In this document: positions 56,742-64,000 of the stretch, piece by piece
Layout: each line of letters opens with the position of its first letter
Numbering within the stretch: the stretch's first letter is position 1
Assembly: GCF_000740785.1 (NCBI RefSeq)
Contig: NZ_JFZB01000001.1
Span: forward strand, 186,001 to 250,000
Direction: 5' to 3'
DNA: 64,000 bases
Source of the DNA: Paenirhodobacter enshiensis
GTDB taxonomy: Bacteria > Pseudomonadota > Alphaproteobacteria > Rhodobacterales > Rhodobacteraceae
The notes under the pieces: generated by a model
What the model saw: only the letters and a program-made list of their open reading frames with translations
Databases searched by the model: none
Told to the model about the DNA's origin: nothing
Position numbers and translations under genes: made by a program

Positions 56742-57563
56742 ATGAAGATCCTTTTTCTTGGCGATGTGATGGGACGCGCGGGACGCACGGCGATTGCCGA
56801 GCGGCTGGCTGCGCTGCGCGCTGACTGGGGGCTCGATTTCGTCGTGGTGAACGGCGAGAACGCCTCGGGTGGCATGGGACTGACGGGCGAGCACGCGAAA
56901 CTGCTGCTGGCCGCGGGCGCGGATGTGGTGACGCTTGGCGATCATGCCTTCGATCAGAAGGACATGATGCGCTTCATCGACGGCGAGCCGCGGGTGATCC
57001 GGCCGATCAACTATGCCAAGGACGCGCCGGGACGCGGGTTTCGCCTGTTCGAGGACCGGCGCGGTCGCAAGGTTCTGGTGGCGCAGGTTCTGGGCCAGGT
57101 ATTCATGAAGCGCGCCTATGACGATCCGTTCTCGGCCGTCGAAACGGTCTTGCGGGCGCATCCCCTCGGCGGGCAGGCGCAGGCGATCCTGATCGACGTG
57201 CATTGCGAGGCGACCTCAGAGAAGATGGCGATGGGGCACTGGTGCGACGGGCGGGCCTCGGTCGTCGTGGGCACGCATACCCATGTGCCGACCGGCGATG
57301 TCACCGTGCTGCCGGGCGGAACCGCCTACATGACAGACGCGGGCATGTGCGGCGATTACAACTCGGTCATCGGCATGGACAAGGCCGAGCCGATGCGCCG
57401 CTTCATCACCGGCATGGCGCGCGAGCGTTTCACCCCCGCGACCGGCGAGGCGACGCTGAGCGGGATCTATGTCGAGACCGACGACCGCAGCGGCAAGGCA
57501 CTGGTGGCGCGTCCGGTGCGCGTCGGCGGTCGGCTGTCGCAAAGCGGGCCGAAGGAGGGCTGA
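56742..57563 (+). CDS. YmdB-type calcineurin-like phosphodiesterase
   Basis: Protein of 273 aa of the TIGR00282/YmdB family (metallophosphoesterase fold). Metal ligands are visible in FLGDVMGRAGR, VNGENASGGMGL, LGDHAFDQ, DVHCEATSEK and GTHTHVPTGD. The Bacillus homologue hydrolyses 2',3'- and 3',5'-cAMP-type substrates; the role here is not known. It converges with the FUSC gene, the two stops being separated by tandem repeats. Confidence 0.92.
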   Translation: MKILFLGDVMGRAGRTAIAERLAALRADWGLDFVVVNGENASGGMGLTGEHAKLLLAAGADVVTLGDHAFDQKDMMRFIDGEPRVIRPINYAKDAPGRGFRLFEDRRGRKVLVAQVLGQVFMKRAYDDPFSAVETVLRAHPLGGQAQAILIDVHCEATSEKMAMGHWCDGRASVVVGTHTHVPTGDVTVLPGGTAYMTDAGMCGDYNSVIGMDKAEPMRRFITGMARERFTPATGEATLSGIYVETDDRSGKALVARPVRVGGRLSQSGPKEG

Positions 57564-57573
57564 GCCCCCCCTT

Positions 57574-57630
57574 CCTTGCTACTTGCCGCCGGCCTTGCTA
57601 CTTGCCGCCGGCCTTGCTACTTGCCGCCGG
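57574..57630. repeat. 19-bp tandem repeat x 3 spanning the FUSC gene 3' end
   Basis: Three identical copies of CCTTGCTACTTGCCGCCGG (57574-57592, 57593-57611, 57612-57630). The third includes the last codons and TAG stop of the FUSC gene, so the gene end has been copied twice downstream. Confidence 0.95.
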
Positions 57631-58744
57631 CGTGGCGGGCGAGGAAGGCACGGTCGTCGATCGTCGACAGGATCAGTGCCGCCACCATGCCGATGCTCGC
57701 CCCGATCAGGGTATCGAGAACCCGCTCGGGCGCCATCTCGGCACCGGCGGCACCGGGCGCGGCGAGGTAGCTTGTCAGCAAGGCCATCGGCGTCACGAAA
57801 GCCTGCCCGAAAGCGTAGTTGTAGCCGATCACCAGCTCCGTCGCGATCTGCAGGAAGGCGAGCATCCAGATCACCTGCCAGATCCCCGGCTGCGCCGAGA
57901 GCACGAACCACACCATCACCCCGCCGACGAGCGTGCCCGCCATGCGCTGCAACGCCCGGTTCATGCTGATGTGAAGATGCGCGCCCTGCAGCACCGCAAC
58001 CGCGCCGAGCGCCGCCCAGGCCGGATGTGCCGCGCCGACGGCATGGGTCGCGAAAGCCGCAACCGCGGCACCGAAAGCGATGCGCGCGGCGGCCACCGCC
58101 CGGTGCGAGGCGGGCCGCAACGGTTCAACAGGAAAGGCGCGCTCGGGCGTGGGCTGCTGGCGCAGGGGTTCCGTCGCGAGGCAGACCAGAAGCGCCACGA
58201 TACTGACCGCCCCGGTAGCAAGACCGCGCTCGGCCACCTCGGTCCAGCCGGCCACCGGCACCATCGAGGCCCCCGCCGCGAAAGCGAAAATCAGCGGCCC
58301 CGGCGCACCGACCCGACCGGTTGCCGCGATGAACACCGCCACGCCGCAAAACAGCGCCAGAACCGCCAGCTGCACCTCTTTCGGGGCGCCGAGCGCGGTC
58401 GCCGCCGACATCAGAACCACCCCTCCGGTCTGGGTCAGCGCGCTCAGCACCAGCACCCCGCGCCGCCCCCGGCGCGAGGAAAACCGGCCGAACAGCGCCA
58501 CCAGAGACCCGAGCGAGGCGTAGCCCACCAGTTGCGGCCAGGGCGACATGTAGGTCGCGCTGAGCGCAATCAGCACCGTCAGCGCGGCCTGCACCCCGAC
58601 GAGGATCGAGTTGCGCAAGGACGGCTGGCGGCGCGCCACGGCGAGGCTTTCGCGCATCTGACGCAGCTCCAGCAGGCGGCGTGCAGCGGCCAGATGGCGC
58701 GCCTCGGCCGGAGTCGGATCGGGAGAAAAGGGCAAGGGGGTCAC
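57617..58744 (-). CDS. FUSC-family inner membrane transporter
   Basis: Protein of 375 aa with about ten hydrophobic segments in two groups, typical of the FUSC/aromatic-acid exporter (YeeE/AaeB-like) family: a first block (residues 45-160, ILVGVQAALTVLIALSA), a linker and a second block starting near RIAFGAAVAAFATHAVG. It begins at GTG 58744, overlapping the marR stop (GTGA), so it is coupled to the regulator. It probably exports aromatic or hydrophobic acids. The end is copied by 19-bp tandem repeats. Confidence 0.82.
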   Translation of the reverse strand: MTPLPFSPDPTPAEARHLAAARRLLELRQMRESLAVARRQPSLRNSILVGVQAALTVLIALSATYMSPWPQLVGYASLGSLVALFGRFSSRRGRRGVLVLSALTQTGGVVLMSAATALGAPKEVQLAVLALFCGVAVFIAATGRVGAPGPLIFAFAAGASMVPVAGWTEVAERGLATGAVSIVALLVCLATEPLRQQPTPERAFPVEPLRPASHRAVAAARIAFGAAVAAFATHAVGAAHPAWAALGAVAVLQGAHLHISMNRALQRMAGTLVGGVMVWFVLSAQPGIWQVIWMLAFLQIATELVIGYNYAFGQAFVTPMALLTSYLAAPGAAGAEMAPERVLDTLIGASIGMVAALILSTIDDRAFLARHAGGK

Positions 58745-59202
58745 TCCTGTCGCGGCGACCGCGCCGCAGTCAGCGCAAGGTCGATCTTGTCGAAACCGGC
58801 GAGCATACCGGCAATGTCATCGTCACTCAGACCCGCCAGAAGCTCTGCCTCGGAGCGGGCCAGCTCGCGCGAGATCCCGGCCACGCGGGCGTGCCCCTCA
58901 GGCGTCAGGACCACCTGCCGCACCCGTCCGTCGACCGGATCGGGGCGGCGCTCGACCAGCCCCTGCCGGCACAGGATATCGAGCAGGCGCACCAGGCTCG
59001 AGGCATCGAGACTGATCCGCCGCGCCAGCTCTGCCTGTGCGATGCCGTCGCCCATGTCGTCGAGATGCACGAGCGGCACCCAGGTCGCGGCGGACAGCCC
59101 CGCCTCGGTCAGGCGCGCATCCAGAACCTGGCGCCAGCGCCGCGCCAACACGGCGAAGCGCCGGCCAAGCCGCGCCCGGGGAGAAGTCAGATCTGAGGTC
59201 AT
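58741..59202 (-). CDS. MarR family transcriptional regulator
   Basis: Winged-helix repressor of 153 aa with AELARRISLDASSLVRLLDIL as the recognition region and DPVDGRVRQVVLTPEG as the wing. Such MarR proteins repress an adjacent exporter and release DNA on binding a phenolic ligand. Here it shares a transcript with the FUSC gene, and a long dyad lies 21 nt ahead of its start. Confidence 0.93.
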   Translation of the reverse strand: MTSDLTSPRARLGRRFAVLARRWRQVLDARLTEAGLSAATWVPLVHLDDMGDGIAQAELARRISLDASSLVRLLDILCRQGLVERRPDPVDGRVRQVVLTPEGHARVAGISRELARSEAELLAGLSDDDIAGMLAGFDKIDLALTAARSPRQE

Positions 59203-59222
59203 GCCTCTCTCTGATCAGAATT

Positions 59223-59246
59223 TCATTTGGTTTGCAAATCAAATGA
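59223..59246. promoter_or_regulatory. MarR operator candidate
   Basis: TCATTTG-g-TTTGCAAA-t-CAAATGA: a 24-bp dyad perfect except for the G/T pair flanking the centre, located 21-44 nt ahead of the marR start. The arrangement and AT-richness fit autorepression of marR-FUSC. Confidence 0.7.
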
Positions 59247-59294
59247 GTCGGATACAACATTTGTCGCATCCGCGACGCGGGCAACCGGGGGGCC

Positions 59295-59933
59295 TCACCC
59301 CCGGCGCAAACGCGCCACGGCCTTGGAAAGATCGGCGATCGGGGTCGCACCGTTGAACAGATCCTGCCCGACGACGAAGCCCGGTGTGCCCATCAGGCCC
59401 AGCTCATAGGCCTCGCCGATATTCTTGCCGACGAGCTCGGTCCAGCTGTTGTAATCCTTCTGAAAGCTGTCGAGAGCATCGCCCGCCTCGACACCGGCCG
59501 ATTTCGCTGCCGCATCGACCTGCTCGACGCTCAGATGCCGCCCCGGCAGCGCCATGATCGCAGCGTTGACCTCGGCATAACGGCCAAGTTTCACGGCGCC
59601 GAGCGCGATCATCGTCGCCCGATCCGACACCGGCCCGAACATCGGCCAGTCCTTCATCATCCAGCGCAGATTGCCGTCTTTTTTGACGAAGGCCTGCATC
59701 TCGGGATAGCTCTTGCGGCAGAACGGGCACTGGTAATCGAAGAACTCGACGATGGTGACATCGCCCTTCGGATTGCCCAGCACCGGCTGCGCCGGATCCG
59801 AGATCAGCTCGGCATAGCCGGGAGCCTTGGGCGGAATGGCCTCGGGCCTGGCCTGCACCCCCGCCGCCCCGAGCGTCATCATCCCCCCCGGAGCAAGCAC
59901 CAGCAAAGCGCGGCGGTTCAGCGGAAAAATCAT
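59295..59933 (-). CDS. DsbA-family periplasmic thiol oxidoreductase
   Basis: Thioredoxin-fold protein of 212 aa. The N-terminal signal (RRALLVLAPGGMMTLGAAGVQA) is followed by the active site CPFC in FDYQCPFCRKSYPEM and the cis-Pro region GTPGFVVGQDLFNGA. The layout matches the DsbA/Com1-type group used by alphaproteobacteria in place of, or alongside, enteric DsbA. It overlaps dsbD by 4 nt and so is probably reduced or recycled with it. Confidence 0.9.
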   Translation of the reverse strand: MIFPLNRRALLVLAPGGMMTLGAAGVQARPEAIPPKAPGYAELISDPAQPVLGNPKGDVTIVEFFDYQCPFCRKSYPEMQAFVKKDGNLRWMMKDWPMFGPVSDRATMIALGAVKLGRYAEVNAAIMALPGRHLSVEQVDAAAKSAGVEAGDALDSFQKDYNSWTELVGKNIGEAYELGLMGTPGFVVGQDLFNGATPIADLSKAVARLRRG

Positions 59934-61633
59934 TCGGAAACTCCTTGAATGGATGGATCGGGGGCGAAGCCGGCGGGGCGCAGGGCCCTCGCGGCACTCA
60001 GGAAATCGGGCACCGGGACCGGGCCGGTCCGCCGGCTGGCGATGCGCTCGGTCCCGTCGGGGCCGAAGAACAAAAGGGTCGGCGGACCGAAGGCCGACAG
60101 TCGTTTCAGCGCGGCCTCGGCGCCGGCATCGGCGCGGGTGACGTCAAGCTCGATCCGGGTGACGCCGCGCAATGCGGCCCCGACCGCGGGATCGGGCCAG
60201 AGCGTGCGGGCGATCTGGCGGCAGCTTTCGCACCAGTCGGCCGTGACATAGACAAGCGTCGGGCGCCCCCGCGCGGCGGCCAACGCGGTTTCAAGCCCGT
60301 CCACCGTGCTGACCCGCCCGAACCCCGGCGCGGCCTCTGGCGTGGCGGTCGCGAGCGGTCCACCCACGCCAGGCAGCACCGCCCCTGCGACCTGCGCCCC
60401 GGCCCCGAGCAGCGCCAGCACCCCCAGACCGCGCCGCACCCGCCCCGTGCCGCGGATCAGCCAGCCCCCACCCCACAGCAGAAGCCCCGCCCACAGCGCC
60501 GCCGTCACCGTCCCGGGCACCACCCGCGACAGCAGCCACACCGCCAACGCCAGAAACACGAAGGACACGAGGGGACGCACCGCCCCCATCCAGGCCCCGG
60601 CCCGGGGCAGCAATGCCGCACCGAACACCCCGGCCAGCAGCAGCGGCGCCCCCTGCCCGAGGCCCAGAGCGAACAGGGCCGCAGCCCCGAACGCCACGCT
60701 GCCCCCCTGCGCGATATACAACAGCGCCCCCGCCAGCGGCGCGGTCAGGCACGGCCCCACCACCAGCGCCGCCCCGAGCCCAAGTGCAACCGCGCCGCGC
60801 ACCGATCCGCGCGGGCCCTGCACCCGGTCCGCCACCCGCGCGAGACCTGACGGCAGCGCGATCTCGAACAACCCGAGCCCCGGCAGAGCCAGCACCGCGA
60901 ACAGCCCGGCCATCGCCCCGATGGCCCAGGGCGATTGCAGCACCAGTTGCAGGTTGCGCCCCGACCAGCCCGCCACAGCCCCGATCGCGGCGAAGGCTAC
61001 CGCCATCGCCAGCACATAAGCGCCCGACAGCACCGCCCCGCGCGCCGGACGCAGCGTCTCGCCCTGCCGCGCCAGAAGCGCGAGCAGGATCGGCAACATC
61101 GGCAGCACACAGGGCGTGAAGGCCAACAGCACCCCAAGCCCGAAATAGCCCGCCAGAACCGTCAGCCAGTTCCCTGCAAGCGCCCCTTCCGCCCCTATGC
61201 CCTCGGGCGGCGCCGTCCCGGGCAAGGTCACGGTTTCAGTCACCGGCGGATAGCAGATCCCGTCCTGCTGACAGCCCTGTGCCGTCACCTGCACCACCCC
61301 GCGCGCACCGGGCAGGAGAACCTCCGCCCGGTCGCGATACACCTCGACCGAACCGAAGCCCGGATCCTGCGTCACCTCGCCCGGATCCGTGTGCAACTCC
61401 AGCGCCGCGCCCGCGTCATCCGTGGCCGAAAACCCGTCGCGATACAGATAATAACCCGGCGCGATGGTCCAGCCGATCCGCGCGCCCTGCGCATCGACGG
61501 ACAGAAGCTGCATCCGAAACGCCTCGGCCGCCGGCAGTGGCCGCCCCGCCGCCAGCACCGCTCCGCCGATCGTTCCGAAGACCAGCCCCAGAATCAGCGC
61601 CGCGATCGCCTTGCCCCACATATCCTGCCTCAT
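59930..61633 (-). CDS. dsbD: Thiol:disulfide interchange protein DsbD
   Basis: Carries reducing power from cytoplasmic thioredoxin to periplasmic proteins, 567 aa. Three parts: an N-terminal periplasmic domain with cysteines in QGCQQDGICYPP, a membrane domain with the two essential cysteines in FTPCVLPM and VVGPCLTAPLAG, and a C-terminal thioredoxin domain with WCESC (enteric form WCVAC). ATG at 61633 is preferred (GAGG five bases upstream) over GTG at 61639. A perfect CtrA box lies 34 nt ahead. Confidence 0.94.
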   Translation of the reverse strand: MRQDMWGKAIAALILGLVFGTIGGAVLAAGRPLPAAEAFRMQLLSVDAQGARIGWTIAPGYYLYRDGFSATDDAGAALELHTDPGEVTQDPGFGSVEVYRDRAEVLLPGARGVVQVTAQGCQQDGICYPPVTETVTLPGTAPPEGIGAEGALAGNWLTVLAGYFGLGVLLAFTPCVLPMLPILLALLARQGETLRPARGAVLSGAYVLAMAVAFAAIGAVAGWSGRNLQLVLQSPWAIGAMAGLFAVLALPGLGLFEIALPSGLARVADRVQGPRGSVRGAVALGLGAALVVGPCLTAPLAGALLYIAQGGSVAFGAAALFALGLGQGAPLLLAGVFGAALLPRAGAWMGAVRPLVSFVFLALAVWLLSRVVPGTVTAALWAGLLLWGGGWLIRGTGRVRRGLGVLALLGAGAQVAGAVLPGVGGPLATATPEAAPGFGRVSTVDGLETALAAARGRPTLVYVTADWCESCRQIARTLWPDPAVGAALRGVTRIELDVTRADAGAEAALKRLSAFGPPTLLFFGPDGTERIASRRTGPVPVPDFLSAARALRPAGFAPDPSIQGVSE

Positions 61634-61666
61634 CGCCACCTCTGCCGCGGCTCTCGCCCGCCGCGC

Positions 61667-61681
61667 TTAACTCAGGCTTAA
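61667..61681. promoter_or_regulatory. Perfect CtrA-binding motif upstream of dsbD
   Basis: TTAA-CTCAGGC-TTAA matches TTAA-N7-TTAA at all eight positions, 34 nt before the dsbD start. In DNA of this base composition such an exact match is rare. Confidence 0.6.
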
Positions 61682-61693
61682 GACTTCTCCCAT

Positions 61694-61753
61694 TCATCTT
61701 TCCGCAAATATCCCGGGGGTGAGGGCCAAAGGCCCGAGGGGGCAGAGCCCCTC
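61694..61753 (-). repeat. Dispersed intergenic repeat, copy E
   Basis: Reverse orientation: CATCTTTCCGCAAATATCCC, GGGGGTGAGGGCC, then a hairpin-like GGCCCGAGGGGGCAGAGCCC. It sits between dsbD and the DadA-like gene, and lacks the AAAGCCGAAAG end. Confidence 0.7.
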
Positions 61754-61779
61754 CCTTCCTGCCCCACGGGGGGTAACCC

Positions 61780-63114
61780 CTAGAACGCGTCGCGCAACCG
61801 ATACCACAGCAGCGCCGCCGGCAGTCCCGCCCGCCGCCGCGCCCCGAGCGTGAATTTCGGCGGAGTCCGGCCGAAGAACCCGGGCATCTCCGTCGCCTGA
61901 CCGAGCGCGAGCTTCGCCAGCTGCTCGCCGGTCCAGCTGCCCATCGCGACGCCATTGCCGTGCCAGGCGAAGGCCGCCCAGGTGTCAGGCCCGATCTGCC
62001 CCGCGAAGGGCACCAGATCGCGCGCCATGCACACCAGCCCGGACCAGAACCACGGCACATCGACCCGCCGCCAGGCCGGGAACATGTGCCGGAAATGGCG
62101 CAGCACGGCACGGCGCTGCGCGTCCTGCGCGGCATCGGTCCAGCGCACCGCACCGCGCATCCCGAACAGCATCCGCCGGTCCGGCATCAGCCGGAAATAA
62201 TGCAGCAGGTTGCGCGAGTCATAGGCCATCAGATCGCTCGACCAGCCCTGTTTCGCGATCTCCTCGTCCTCAAGCGGCCGGGTCACGATCACGCTCGACT
62301 GCATCGGCAGGTAGCGCGCCGCCATCCATGGCGGCAGATCGTCCGAGGAATAGCCGTTCGTCGCGATCAGCAGCCGGCGCGCCCGCACCGTCCCATGCGG
62401 CAGCCGCAGCAGGTGGCGCCCGTCCTCGGTCCGACCGGTCGACAGCACCGGGCTGTCGGCATAAAGCCTGGCGCCGCAGGCCACCACCTCGCGCGCCAGC
62501 CCCAGCACATATTTGCGCGGGTTCAGCGCGAAACCGAGCCCCAGATGCAGCCCGCCCCAGGCGCCGCGCAGCTTCAGCCCCTGCTCGATCATCTCGGCGC
62601 GGCTGAGCACCTCGGCGGTGGTGCCATAGGTCTCGGCCAGCGCCGCCGCCTCGCGGCGCATCGCGCGAAACGCCGGCTGGCTGTGCGCGATCTGCAGCTC
62701 GCCGCTTTCGGAATGGATGTCGGCATTGACCCCGAGGCCCGAGATCCGCGCCCGCACCATCTCGATCGCGGCGCGCTCCGCACGGCGGAAACAGGCGAGA
62801 TCCTCTTCGCCCCAGCGGCGGCGGATCTGCCGTCCCGTCGCCTTCGCCCCGCCGATGCAGCAAAACCCGCCGTTGCGCCCCGAGGCGCCCCAGCCCGGCC
62901 GGTGCGCATCGAGAACCGCGACCTCGACCCCTGCCTGCGCCAGCGTCAGCGCCGCCGACAGCCCGGTATACCCCGCGCCCACGATGGCGAAATCGACGTC
63001 GATCGTCCCGTCTGCCGATGGCCAGCGGGTGTCATCGGGCACACTGTCATACCAGTAACACCCCCCGAGAGAGGCTTCGCCATAAGCGGCAGGTTCATAG
63101 ATCCGTTGCGGCAT
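61780..63114 (-). CDS. FAD-dependent amine/amino-acid oxidase (DadA/PuuB-like)
   Basis: Flavoprotein of 444 aa. The FAD-binding Rossmann motif VDFAIVGAGYTGLSAALTLA at residues 40-59 is followed by GWGASGRNGGFCCIGG, a pattern seen in gamma-glutamylputrescine oxidase (PuuB/OrdL) and related enzymes. The C-terminal substrate cap and AFAWHGNGVAMGSWTGEQLA complete the fold. Substrate probably a secondary amine or glutamyl-amine; not determined. Divergent from a GntR-type regulator that may control it. Confidence 0.85.
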   Translation of the reverse strand: MPQRIYEPAAYGEASLGGCYWYDSVPDDTRWPSADGTIDVDFAIVGAGYTGLSAALTLAQAGVEVAVLDAHRPGWGASGRNGGFCCIGGAKATGRQIRRRWGEEDLACFRRAERAAIEMVRARISGLGVNADIHSESGELQIAHSQPAFRAMRREAAALAETYGTTAEVLSRAEMIEQGLKLRGAWGGLHLGLGFALNPRKYVLGLAREVVACGARLYADSPVLSTGRTEDGRHLLRLPHGTVRARRLLIATNGYSSDDLPPWMAARYLPMQSSVIVTRPLEDEEIAKQGWSSDLMAYDSRNLLHYFRLMPDRRMLFGMRGAVRWTDAAQDAQRRAVLRHFRHMFPAWRRVDVPWFWSGLVCMARDLVPFAGQIGPDTWAAFAWHGNGVAMGSWTGEQLAKLALGQATEMPGFFGRTPPKFTLGARRRAGLPAALLWYRLRDAF

Positions 63115-63266
63115 CTGGATACGCGATCACTGGTTGTCGTCTTCCCGCTTAGCTCAATCCGCGACGAAGCCAAAGCCCCGTTCGCCAGCTTGCGCGCCCT
63201 TCCGCCCCGCAACCGCCCCCCGCCCCCCTGCCCGGACCGGCCCCTTGCAGCCGCAGATGAGCCATG

Positions 63267-63278
63267 ATTTGATCAAAT
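63267..63278. promoter_or_regulatory. Palindromic operator candidate for the GntR regulator
   Basis: ATTTGATCAAAT: a perfect 12-bp palindrome 30 nt ahead of the GntR start, in the divergent region with the oxidase gene. GntR/FCD regulators bind short palindromes of this kind. Confidence 0.5.
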
Positions 63279-63307
63279 ACACCGAAGACCGAATGCCGGA
63301 GAGCACA

Positions 63308-64000
63308 ATGGATCCAGAAGAGCCCACCGACACGCCATCGCATCTTCCGGCGCATCTGACCATTTACGGCCAGCTGCGCGAGATGATCCTGTGCGGCGAT
63401 CTCGCGCCCGGACAGGCGGTGACGATCCAGGGGCTGACCGGGATGCTCGGCGGCAGCGCCACCCCGGTGCGCGAGGCGATCCGGCGGCTGACCTCGGAAG
63501 GCGCCTTGCTGTTTCAGGGCAACCGCCGGGTCTCGGTGCCGGTGCTGACGCTCGCCGAGGTCGAGGCTCTTACCTTCGGCCGCGTCGCGCTGGAGGCGGA
63601 GCTTGCCCGCCGCGCCGCGCTGGTGGCGACGCCCGCCCTGACACAGGAGTTGCGGGCCATCGACGCGGCCCTCGACCGGGCCATCGGGCAGGGCGATGCG
63701 CGCGGCTATCTGCGGCTCAACCACCGCTTCCACATGACGCTTTACGCCGCCGCCGACAGCGCGATCCTGTCGCAGGCGGTCAATGGCTTCTGGCTGCGCG
63801 CCGCGCCCTCGCTGCGGATCATGTGCGGCCGCCTCGGCACGCAGAACCTGCCCGACATGCACCACGAGACCATCGCCGCGCTCGACCGCCGCGACCCCGG
63901 GGCCGCCGCCGCCGCCATCGCCCGCGACATCCGCCAGGGCATGGACAACATCCGCGCCGTGCTGCTGGAGGCCCCTGACGACGCGTCGCGCGATGCTGCC
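63308..64000 (+). CDS. GntR family (FadR/FCD) transcriptional regulator, partial
   Basis: Open from ATG 63308 to the window edge (231 codons visible). N-terminal winged HTH (LRGEMILCGDLAPGQ-like: REMILCGDLAPGQAVTIQGL) and FCD domain with metal-site residues (LNHRFHMTLYAAADS; DMHHETIAALDRRD). The stop lies beyond 64000. GGAG precedes this ATG; in-frame ATGs at 63257 and 63293 are alternatives, but the upstream one would place the palindrome at 63267-63278 within the coding part. Likely represses the divergent oxidase. Confidence 0.88.
   Translation, partial: MDPEEPTDTPSHLPAHLTIYGQLREMILCGDLAPGQAVTIQGLTGMLGGSATPVREAIRRLTSEGALLFQGNRRVSVPVLTLAEVEALTFGRVALEAELARRAALVATPALTQELRAIDAALDRAIGQGDARGYLRLNHRFHMTLYAAADSAILSQAVNGFWLRAAPSLRIMCGRLGTQNLPDMHHETIAALDRRDPGAAAAAIARDIRQGMDNIRAVLLEAPDDASRDAA

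Overview
The window is 64 kb of GC-rich chromosomal DNA from an alphaproteobacterium, almost certainly a member of the Rhodobacterales (Rhodobacteraceae-like). The evidence is CtrA next to a SciP/DUF1153 protein, a quinol oxidase operon ending in its own SURF1, the block DUF2849 - sulfite reductase - cysH - DUF934 - fpr, and a tandem glycine riboswitch ahead of gcvTHP. Nearly all genes are housekeeping or conserved core genes. I see no phage, insertion sequence, CRISPR array, rRNA or tRNA gene.

Layout, left to right. 0-5 kb: ligA (its last codons fall outside the window), the cell-cycle regulator ctrA with sciP, and mnmA. 5-12.4 kb: a DMT exporter, then a minus-strand quinol oxidase operon cyoABCD-SURF1 (qox-like) and fpr. 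12.4-16.2 kb: an assimilatory sulfate reduction block (DUF2849, sulfite reductase, cysH, DUF934), divergent from an Lrp/AsnC regulator. 16.3-18 kb: infC with a non-AUG (AUA) start, then 1.1 kb with no convincing gene. 18-20.4 kb: rsmI-yraN-gshB. 20.4-26 kb: a LpoA-like lipoprotein, glnD and murJ. 26-33 kb: a degenerate rhomboid, trpS, a MATE pump, two thioesterases, a MerR regulator, a GFA-family protein and two envelope-related unknowns. 33-38 kb: a SPOR protein and the pyrimidine/deoxynucleoside salvage operon cdd-deoA-deoB-upp. 38-43 kb: maeB and prpE. 43-45.4 kb: an NtrC-type regulator with a degenerate receiver, and nadK. 45.6-53.8 kb: one-carbon metabolism (glyA, gcvTHP under a riboswitch) flanking ettA. 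53.8-64 kb: gltX, a small zincin, an MBL hydrolase, a YmdB-type phosphodiesterase, a MarR/FUSC pair, dsbD-dsbA, a DadA-like oxidase and a divergent GntR regulator that runs off the end.

Several genes act together: CtrA and SciP (CtrA and its inhibitor); glyA with gcvTHP (serine-glycine-C1 flux); prpE and maeB (propionate and C4 metabolism); dsbD with its DsbA-like partner (periplasmic thiol traffic); MarR with FUSC (regulated efflux).

The most unusual observations are: a Met/His-rich, copper-site-like tail on quinol oxidase subunit IV; a perfect TTAA-N7-TTAA CtrA box ahead of dsbD; a five-copy dispersed intergenic repeat; a rhomboid lacking its catalytic residues; an M48-like protein without HExxH; a sigma54-type activator with an eroded receiver; and a gene 3' end triplicated as 19-nt tandem repeats. 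I did not find a clear-cut new multi-gene system.
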